Shown here: one piece after another, positions 1 to 4,921 of the stretch | Position numbering within the stretch: position 1 is the first letter of the stretch | How the letters are laid out: the number at the start of each line of letters is the position of its first letter | Assembly: GCA_001303885.1 (NCBI GenBank) | Contig: LJUE01000144.1 | Location: 1-6,434 of the forward strand | Source of the DNA: Planctomycetes bacterium SM23_32 | GTDB lineage: Bacteria; Planctomycetota; Brocadiia; SM23-32 | Length of the DNA stretch: 6,434 nt | Direction of reading: 5' to 3' | Translations under genes and position numbers: made by a program | Notes under the pieces: generated by a model | Told to the model about the DNA's origin: nothing | What the model saw: the letters and a program-made list of their open reading frames with translations, nothing else | Databases searched by the model: none

Positions 1-179
1 TGGGCCCGGACCTGTGCGGGGCCATCGCTTCGGTGCTGCCCCGAGAGGGCGTCTACCTCCAGGTGACGAACGTCCGCAAGCCGATCGAGGAGTTCTTCGA
101 AATCAGGAGGAGCCGCCTGTTCCTGAGCAACATCCCTCCCGAGCATCTCTACTGCGCCTTTCCGAAGCAGCGATGGTGA
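1..179 (+). CDS. C-terminal end of an unrecognised protein (5' truncated)
   Basis: This is the last 58 codons of a gene that begins before the window, read from base 3 to the TGA at 177-179. Almost every codon ends in G or C, as in the clear genes of the window, which marks this frame as coding rather than the overlapping open frame that starts at base 14. The visible part has no cleavable signal or membrane segment. It contains a short hydrophobic stretch (GVYLQVTNV), a basic and acidic helix-like piece (KPIEEFFEIRRSRLF) and ends CAFPKQRW. I do not recognise the family and assign no function. A strong hairpin begins 14 bp after the stop and the next gene starts 229 bp downstream, so it is probably the end of a separate transcription unit, not part of the carbohydrate cluster. 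Confidence 0.7.
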   Translation, partial: GPDLCGAIASVLPREGVYLQVTNVRKPIEEFFEIRRSRLFLSNIPPEHLYCAFPKQRW

Positions 180-192
180 CGAGGGCCAAGGC

Positions 193-220
193 CTTCGCCG
201 GGCACGAATGCCCGGCGGAG
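193..220 (+). terminator. Terminator-like hairpin after the first gene
   Basis: Bases 193-204 pair with 209-220 in a 12-bp stem around a CGAA tetraloop (205-208). The central nine pairs (CGCCGGGCA with TGCCCGGCG) are perfect, and the outer part contains one G-T wobble. It begins 14 bp after the preceding stop codon, which suits a transcript end. No T-tract follows; the next bases are G/C-rich. It is therefore not a classical intrinsic terminator and may be a Rho-linked or mRNA-stabilising 3' hairpin. The stem is seen directly; the terminator role is inferred. Confidence 0.5.
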
Positions 221-285
221 CGCGGGCGGACGGCTTTCGGTCGGTGCGCAATATCGCGCGGCTCAGCGCCGCTGCCGGTAGCGCC

Positions 286-315
286 TTGACGCCGTAGAGG
301 GCGTCGTCTTACGCT
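286..315 (+). promoter_or_regulatory. Candidate sigma-70-like promoter with an internal inverted repeat
   Basis: A TTGACG hexamer (286-291) lies 18 bp upstream of TACGCT (310-315), which keeps the most conserved -10 positions (T1, A2, T6). This is the best promoter-like pair I found in the 229-bp gap before the SDR gene. A perfect 6-bp inverted repeat, GACGCC (288-293) and GGCGTC (300-305), sits within the -35/spacer region and could be an operator half-site pair or a chance hairpin. Transcription from here would give a leader of roughly 85 nt. In GC-rich DNA such matches are weak evidence. Confidence 0.25.
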
Positions 316-397
316 GTCCCGCCGATGTCGCGGGCCTCGAGCGCTGCCTTTCGAAGAGGCACGATTCCTGCCCGCCGAACCTTGTCCTGCTTACTCC

Positions 398-403
398 AGG
401 TGA
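398..403 (+). promoter_or_regulatory. Shine-Dalgarno that fixes the SDR start
   Basis: AGGTGA matches the 3' part of the consensus AGGAGGTGA and lies 5 nt before the ATG at 409. The earlier in-frame ATG at 325 has no comparable site. It would add 28 residues with no family character in front of the Rossmann beta-1 strand, so 409 is the preferred start. Confidence 0.7.
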
Positions 404-408
404 CTTCC

Positions 409-1425
409 ATGCGTACCCTCATCATCGGCGGCACCGGTCTGATCAGCACCGCCATCACCAGGCTGCTGGTCGAGCGTGGCGACGACGTGACGGCCTTCAA
501 CCGCGGCCTGACGGCGCCGCGCATACCGGAGGGAGTCGAGCAGATGCGAGGCGACCGGAAGGACTACGGGGCGTTCGAGGCCGCGATGCGCACGGCCGGC
601 CCGTTCGACTGCGTCATTGACATGGTCTGCTTCGCGCCTGGGGATGCCGAGAGCGCGGTGCGCGCCTTCGCCGGCCGGGCCGGGCAGCTCATCTTCTGCA
701 GCACCGTGGACGTTTACGCCAAGCCGGCCGACCGCTATCCCGTCACTGAAGCGCAGGCCCGCCGGCCCGTGAGCGGCTATGGACGGGGCAAGGCGCGGTG
801 CGAGGACATCCTGCTGGGAGCCGATGAGCGCGGCGAGCCGGCCGTGACCGTCATCCGCCCGGCCTTCACCTACGGGGAGGGCGGAAGCGTTGTCCACACC
901 TTCGGCTGGGGCACGGAATACCTGGACCGCATCCGCCAGGGCAAGCCTATTGTCGTCCACGGCGACGGCAGCTCGCTGTGGGTGGCTTGCCACGTCGAGG
1001 ACGTGGGGCGGGCGTTTGTCGCCGCTGCGGGCAACCAGGCCACGTTCGGCAAGGCCTACCACGTGACCGGCGAGGAGTGGATGACGTGGAACCGCTACTA
1101 TGAGGGCATCGCCGAGGGCATGGACGCGCCGACGCCCACGCTCGTGCACATCCCCACGGAGCTGCTCGGCAGGGCGGCGCCGACGCGGGCCGGCGTCTGC
1201 GTGGACAACTTCCAGTTCAACAACATCTTCGACAACTCGGCGGCGGCCCGCGACCTGGGCTTCCGCTACACCATATCATGGCTAGAGGGCGTCAGACGCA
1301 CCGTGGCCTGGCTCGACGAGCACGGCCGCATTGACGGCTCCGACGACCCGTTCCACGACAGGCTGATCGCCGCGTGGCAGCGGCTTGGCGAGGACATGGC
1401 GCGCGAGATGGACCCACAGAACTGA
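409..1425 (+). CDS. Extended SDR, NAD(P)-dependent epimerase/dehydratase family
   Basis: This 338-residue protein belongs to the extended/atypical short-chain dehydrogenase family that acts on nucleotide sugars, free sugars or related alcohols. It opens at once with a Rossmann beta-strand and the dinucleotide loop GGTGLIS (residues 7-13). A putative cofactor-selecting segment AFNRG follows (29-33); the Arg there is often seen in NADP-preferring members. The catalytic set is present: STVDVY (98-103) and YGRGK (Tyr124, Lys128). After these come RPAFTYG (150-156) and the substrate-side element WVACHVEDVGRAF (191-203). The C-terminal part (FDNSAAARDLGFRYTISWLEGVRRTVAWL) is typical of epimerase-like SDRs, and the length is normal. 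There is no signal peptide, so it is cytoplasmic. It is first in a three-gene cluster, 20 bp before a glycosidase-like gene, which suggests it oxidises, reduces or epimerises a sugar handled by that cluster. The substrate is not determinable. It also resembles the CSP41/isoflavone-reductase-like atypical SDRs. Confidence 0.9.
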   Translation: MRTLIIGGTGLISTAITRLLVERGDDVTAFNRGLTAPRIPEGVEQMRGDRKDYGAFEAAMRTAGPFDCVIDMVCFAPGDAESAVRAFAGRAGQLIFCSTVDVYAKPADRYPVTEAQARRPVSGYGRGKARCEDILLGADERGEPAVTVIRPAFTYGEGGSVVHTFGWGTEYLDRIRQGKPIVVHGDGSSLWVACHVEDVGRAFVAAAGNQATFGKAYHVTGEEWMTWNRYYEGIAEGMDAPTPTLVHIPTELLGRAAPTRAGVCVDNFQFNNIFDNSAAARDLGFRYTISWLEGVRRTVAWLDEHGRIDGSDDPFHDRLIAAWQRLGEDMAREMDPQN

Positions 1426-1432
1426 CGGGCAC

Positions 1433-1437
1433 AGGAG
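1433..1437 (+). promoter_or_regulatory. Shine-Dalgarno that fixes the glycosidase start
   Basis: AGGAG lies 8 nt before the ATG at 1446. An upstream in-frame GTG at 1374 would overlap the SDR gene by 52 bp and add a sequence that is only the out-of-frame reading of the SDR end, so 1446 is chosen. Confidence 0.75.
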
Positions 1438-1445
1438 TCCGCCGA

Positions 1446-2900
1446 ATGGGCGAACAGGATGCACAGAGGCAGGTGGAGCAGTGGGGCATCTTCGAGTTGG
1501 CCCTCGAGGCGCAGACGCCGGGCAATCCGTTCATGGACGTGGATTTCGGCGCCCGCTTCGTGCACGGGAACCGCGCCGTCGAGGCCGCCGGCTTCTACGA
1601 CGGCGACGGCGTCTTCCGCGTGCGCTTCATGCCCGAGGCGCAGGGAGAGTGGCGCTACGAAACGCGGAGCGACTGCGAGGCCCTGAACGGCAGGCGGGGC
1701 TCCTTCATGTGCGCCGCTCCCGGCGAGGGCAACCACGGCCCGGTGCGCGTCGCGGACACCTTCCACTTCCGCTACGCCGACGGCACGCCCTACTACCAGG
1801 TCGGCACCACGTGCTACGCCTGGGTGCACCAGGGCGACGAGCTGGAGGGGCAGACGCTGGCCACCCTCGCCGCGGCGCCGTTCAACAAGCTACGCATGTG
1901 CGTCTTCCCCAAGCGTTACGCCTTCAACCGGAACGAGCCGGTCTACTACCCGTTCGAACGCTCCGGCGGCGGCTGGGACTTCACGCGCTTCGAGCCCGCC
2001 TTCTGGCGCCACCTGGAGAGGCGTGTCGGCCAGCTCAGGGACCTGGGCATCGAGGCGGACATCATCCTGTTCCACCCCTACGACTCGGGGGCGTGGGGCT
2101 TTGACAGGATGGACGCCGCGAGCGACGACCGCTACCTGCGCTACGTGGTGGCGCGCCTGGCGGCCTACCGCAACGTCTGGTGGTCCATGGCGAATGAATG
2201 GGACTTCATGGGGGCGAAGACGGAGGCGGACTTCGACCGGTTCTTTCGCATCGTGCAGGAGAGCGACCCTTACGGGCACCTGCGCTCGGTGCACAACGGC
2301 GCGACCTGGTACGATCACGGCAAGCCCTGGGTCACGCACCTGAGCGTGCAGGGCGGCACGGACGGCCTGCGCGCCCTGCGTGAGCGCCATGGCAAGCCGG
2401 TGGTGGTGGACGAGTGCTGCTACGAGGGCGACATCGAGCACGGATGGGGCAACATCACCGCCCGCGAACTCGTGCGGCGGTTCTGGACGGGCACGGTTGG
2501 GGGCGGCTACGTGGGCCACGGGGAGACCTACCTGCACCCCGAGGACGTGCTCTGGTGGTCGAAGGGGGGCGTGCTGCACGGCGAGAGCCCGCCGCGCATC
2601 GCCTTCCTGCGGAAGATACTCGAAGAGGGCCCCGCCCACGGCTTCGACCCCCTGGACTGGCGGCCGAGCTGGGACATGTGGGGCGCCGGCAAGGGCGACG
2701 CGTACCTCCTGTTCTACTTCGCTTTCCGGCAGCCGCGTCGCTACTTCCTGGGCCTGCCCGAGGGGCGCGAGTACAGGGTTGACCTCATAGACACCTGGGG
2801 CATGACGGTCACGCCGGTGGAGGGCACGTTCAGCGGCCACGCCGAGGTTCCTCTTCCCGGCAGGTCTGACATGGCCGTCCGCCTCCGCAAGGTGACGTGA
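1446..2900 (+). CDS. Glycoside-hydrolase-like protein, DUF5060/DUF4038/DUF5605 architecture
   Basis: This 484-residue protein has three parts. Residues 8-80 form an Ig-like N-terminal domain of DUF5060 type (VEQWGIFEL, NPFMDVDFGARF, GFYDGDGVFRVRFMP, GEWRYETRS). Residues 104-395 form a TIM-barrel glycosidase core of DUF4038 type, beginning FHFRYADGTPYYQVGTTCYAW. Residues 410-482 form a small C-terminal beta domain of DUF5605 type (YFLGLPEGREYRVDLIDTWGMTV). In the barrel, SMANEWD places the likely acid/base at Glu251 after Asn250, and VVVDECCYEG places the likely nucleophile at Glu323; this is the usual layout of GH5/GH140-like clan A enzymes. By family logic it hydrolyses a glycosidic bond, possibly in a plant cell-wall side chain, since GH140 apiosidases share the DUF4038 fold. 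The substrate is unproven. No signal peptide is visible, so it probably acts on imported oligosaccharides. A beta-helix gene follows 19 bp downstream. Confidence 0.88.
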   Translation: MGEQDAQRQVEQWGIFELALEAQTPGNPFMDVDFGARFVHGNRAVEAAGFYDGDGVFRVRFMPEAQGEWRYETRSDCEALNGRRGSFMCAAPGEGNHGPVRVADTFHFRYADGTPYYQVGTTCYAWVHQGDELEGQTLATLAAAPFNKLRMCVFPKRYAFNRNEPVYYPFERSGGGWDFTRFEPAFWRHLERRVGQLRDLGIEADIILFHPYDSGAWGFDRMDAASDDRYLRYVVARLAAYRNVWWSMANEWDFMGAKTEADFDRFFRIVQESDPYGHLRSVHNGATWYDHGKPWVTHLSVQGGTDGLRALRERHGKPVVVDECCYEGDIEHGWGNITARELVRRFWTGTVGGGYVGHGETYLHPEDVLWWSKGGVLHGESPPRIAFLRKILEEGPAHGFDPLDWRPSWDMWGAGKGDAYLLFYFAFRQPRRYFLGLPEGREYRVDLIDTWGMTVTPVEGTFSGHAEVPLPGRSDMAVRLRKVT

Positions 2901-2904
2901 CCGC

Positions 2905-2910
2905 AAGGAG
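2905..2910 (+). promoter_or_regulatory. Shine-Dalgarno of the beta-helix gene
   Basis: AAGGAG stands 9 nt before the ATG at 2920, inside the 19-bp gap after the glycosidase stop. It supports this start and independent ribosome entry on a shared transcript. Confidence 0.7.
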
Positions 2911-2919
2911 CGAGATTCC

Positions 2920-3978
2920 ATGGCTGAGCATGAACTGAACGTGGCGGCGTTCGGCGCCGTCGGCGACGGGCAGACGGACGACACCTCTGCCATTCAGGAT
3001 GCAGTTGACGCGGCGGCAGAGGTGGGCGGAACAGTGGGTTTCCCCGCCGGCGTCTACCTCTGCTCGACGGTCAGGCTGCGCCCGCACGTCGGCGTGGCTG
3101 GGGAGCCCACGTGGAGCTACCGGGAGCCGGGCGGCGCAACGCTCCGCCTGGCCGACCCCGACGCCGCCTGCCTGCTGGACCTGACCGGCGCGTTCGGCGC
3201 AACGGTCGCCGGCCTCTGCCTGGAAGGCGGCGAACTCGGCGGCGAGGTCCACGGGATCCTGGTGGGCAAGCCGGATTACGGCAAGCAGGAGGATACGCCC
3301 CGCATCGAGCGATGCCGCGTGGCCCGCTTCACGGGCGACGGCATCCGGCTCTGGCGCATCTGGTGCTTCTCGGTCAGGCACTGCATGGTGGCGCACAACC
3401 GCGGCTGCGGCCTGCGCCTGCGCGGGTGGGACGGCTTCGTCCTGGACAACTGGTTCAGCGGCAACGGGGCGGCCGGCTTCGGCGCCTACGACGAGAACGC
3501 GTCCGTCACCATGACGGGCAACCGCGTCGAGTGGAACCGAGGGGGCGGCATCGTGATCCGGGGCGGCAATCACTACAACATCGGCGACAACTACATTGAC
3601 CGTTCCGGGGGCCCCGGCGTGGACATACGTCCGGAGGGCGACCGGTGGTCGCACACGGTCTCCGTGGCGGGCAACGTGATCTACCGCAGCGGCAAGCCCG
3701 ACTGGCCCGTCCGCGAGGAGCACGACAGCTGCCACGCGCGGCTGGAGGCCATACGCGGCCTGACCTTCAGCGCCAACGCGATGGACGTTGGCCGCGATGA
3801 CGGCGGGCGAGGGGAGTGGTCGCCCGACTACGGCATCGTCTACGGGCGCCTGGAGACCAGCGTGCTGAGCGGCAACGTGCTGGAGGGCGGCGCCCTGAAG
3901 GAGCTGCTGGCGGACCTGGGCGGCCACGGCCAGGGCGTCGTCGTGCGGGACAACCCCGGCAGCCTCTACCGCCTATGA
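2920..3978 (+). CDS. Right-handed parallel beta-helix protein, pectate-lyase-3 type
   Basis: This 352-residue protein starts with the hallmark of the Pectate_lyase_3/GH28-GH55-like beta-helix entry (residues 7-47): NVAAFGAVGDGQTDDTSAIQDAVDAA, then GGTVGFPAGVYL. It continues in short turns rich in G, N and alternating hydrophobics, typical of beta-helix rungs. Examples are HNRGCGLRLRGWDGFVLDNWFSGN (159-182), VTMTGNRVEWNRGGGIVIRGG (196-216), YNIGDNYIDRSGGPGVDI (219-236) and VSVAGNVIYRSG (247-258). Proteins of this fold include polysaccharide lyases, polygalacturonases, epimerases and phage tail spikes, so the exact reaction is open. I do not see a clear GH28 DD/GHG catalytic signature. There is no signal peptide, which is unusual for a pectin-active enzyme and suggests a cytoplasmic role on oligosaccharides, or a non-classical one. 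Its place behind the glycosidase supports carbohydrate processing. The stop lies 25 bp from the stop of the converging activase gene. Confidence 0.85.
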   Translation: MAEHELNVAAFGAVGDGQTDDTSAIQDAVDAAAEVGGTVGFPAGVYLCSTVRLRPHVGVAGEPTWSYREPGGATLRLADPDAACLLDLTGAFGATVAGLCLEGGELGGEVHGILVGKPDYGKQEDTPRIERCRVARFTGDGIRLWRIWCFSVRHCMVAHNRGCGLRLRGWDGFVLDNWFSGNGAAGFGAYDENASVTMTGNRVEWNRGGGIVIRGGNHYNIGDNYIDRSGGPGVDIRPEGDRWSHTVSVAGNVIYRSGKPDWPVREEHDSCHARLEAIRGLTFSANAMDVGRDDGGRGEWSPDYGIVYGRLETSVLSGNVLEGGALKELLADLGGHGQGVVVRDNPGSLYRL

Positions 3979-4003
3979 GCCCGGCCGAGCGTCGCCGGCA
4001 GAC

Positions 4004-4909
4004 TCAGCCCATCCTCGCTTCCACGCCGCACTGTCTGGCGATCCCCAATAGCTCGCCGAGGCGCGCTTCACCTTGCGTCTCGCCGCCCAGCTCGTACTCC
4101 AGGCCGAGCCAGTCGTACTTCGCCGCGGCGGCCGGGTTGTAGGGCAGCAGCGCGACGCGCGTCAGCCCCGATTCGCGCGCGAACGTGCACACGGAGCGGA
4201 CGTTCTCGTCCGTGTCGGTGATGCCGGGGACGAGGGGCAGGCGCACCTCCACGTCGCGGCCGGCCAGGCGGCGCGCGTTCTCCAGGATCGGCCCGTTCGG
4301 AGAACCGGTCCAGCGGCGGTGCTCGGCGTCGTCCATGAGCTTCAGGTCGTAGAGGACGAGGTCGGCGTGGGGCAGGAGCCCTTCCAGGTCGCTCCACGGG
4401 CAGGCGCCGCACGTCTCGATGGCCGTGTGGATGCCCAGCTCCTTGCAGCCGGCCAGCACCGCTGCGGCGAACGCGGCCTGGCACGTGACCTCGCCACCGG
4501 TCAGCGTGACGCCTCCCGCGTCGCGGAAGAAGGGGCGCATCCGCTCCGCCCCAGCGATGACGGCGCCCGCCTCGACCCAGCGGCCCGCCACCTGGAGGGC
4601 GCCGGTCGGACACTGCTCCACGCACGCGCCGCAGACGCGGCAGGCCTCGCGATGGAGCCGGTGCTCGGAGCCGGTCACCTCGTGCACGGCGTTGGGACAG
4701 GCGGCCGCGCAGCCGCCGCACAGCGTGCAGCGCTCGCGCACGAACACCAGCTCCGGCTCGGGGCGGCGCGACTCCGGGCTGTGGCACCACCGACACGCGA
4801 GCGGACAGCCCTTCAAGTAGACGGCCATGCGGATGCCGGGGCCGTCGTGTACGGCGAAGGTGTCCACGTCGAAGACGAGGCCACGCACCTGGCCGCCCGC
4901 GTGCGTCAC
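4004..4909 (-). CDS. Glycyl-radical enzyme activating enzyme (radical SAM, PFL-AE-like)
   Basis: This 301-residue protein is a radical-SAM activase that cleaves S-adenosylmethionine and takes a hydrogen from the glycine of a partner enzyme to install its radical. Residues 13-34 carry FDVDTFAVHDGPGIR and the start of the barrel. C-x3-C-x2-C (Cys35, Cys39, Cys42; CPLACRWC) binds the catalytic 4Fe-4S cluster. Two ferredoxin-type motifs follow: Cys61/64/67/71 (CTLCGGCAAACP) and Cys90/93/96/100 (CRVCGACVEQCP), as in activases of the larger GRE classes rather than the short PFL-AE. The SAM-binding GGE is at 138-140. It is followed by Val-Thr instead of the common Pro-Leu (GGEVT, not GGEPL). The GTG start overlaps the GRE stop (GTGA) and has GGAGG 7 nt upstream. 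An upstream in-frame start at 4981 would run inside the end of the GRE and is rejected. The partner is almost certainly the preceding GRE gene. Confidence 0.93.
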   Translation of the reverse strand: MTHAGGQVRGLVFDVDTFAVHDGPGIRMAVYLKGCPLACRWCHSPESRRPEPELVFVRERCTLCGGCAAACPNAVHEVTGSEHRLHREACRVCGACVEQCPTGALQVAGRWVEAGAVIAGAERMRPFFRDAGGVTLTGGEVTCQAAFAAAVLAGCKELGIHTAIETCGACPWSDLEGLLPHADLVLYDLKLMDDAEHRRWTGSPNGPILENARRLAGRDVEVRLPLVPGITDTDENVRSVCTFARESGLTRVALLPYNPAAAAKYDWLGLEYELGGETQGEARLGELLGIARQCGVEARMG

Positions 4910-4921
4910 GGCCCTGCCTCC
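4906..4921 (-). promoter_or_regulatory. Translational coupling site: GGAGG and GTGA stop/start overlap
   Basis: On the minus strand GGAGG (4921-4917) is followed after 7 nt by GTG (4909-4907), whose last two bases begin the TGA stop of the GRE (4908-4906). This four-base GTGA overlap, with the ribosome site inside the GRE coding end, indicates translation of the activase coupled to its substrate enzyme. It also settles the activase start. Confidence 0.8.

Noticed and set aside
14..289. Open frame of 91 codons overlapping the first gene and the gap
   Set aside because: It is in another frame from the coding tail at 3-179, lacks the G/C third-position bias, runs through the hairpin and has an Arg/Pro-rich nonsense composition.
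325..408. 28-codon N-terminal extension of the SDR from the ATG at 325
   Set aside because: It has no ribosome site and no family similarity. The Rossmann strand begins at the ATG at 409, which has AGGTGA 5 nt upstream.
391..1149. Long minus-strand open frame opposite the SDR
   Set aside because: It is an antisense shadow caused by high GC content. The composition is His/Arg/Ala-rich, and the plus strand encodes clear SDR motifs.
1890..2993. Minus-strand open frame of 367 codons opposite the glycosidase
   Set aside because: It is an antisense shadow with no recognisable motif, while the plus strand holds conserved domains throughout.
2830..3927. Minus-strand open frame of 365 codons opposite the beta-helix gene
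   Set aside because: It is an antisense shadow of Ala/Val/Arg-rich sequence without domain features.
3976..4006. Short hairpin between the converging stops (CCGGC 3981-3985 with GCCGG 3994-3998, and outer TGAG with CTCA) as a bidirectional terminator
   Set aside because: The core stem is only 5 bp with an 8-nt loop and an asymmetric bulge, and there is no T-tract on either strand. The outer pairs come from the stop codons themselves, so it could easily be chance.
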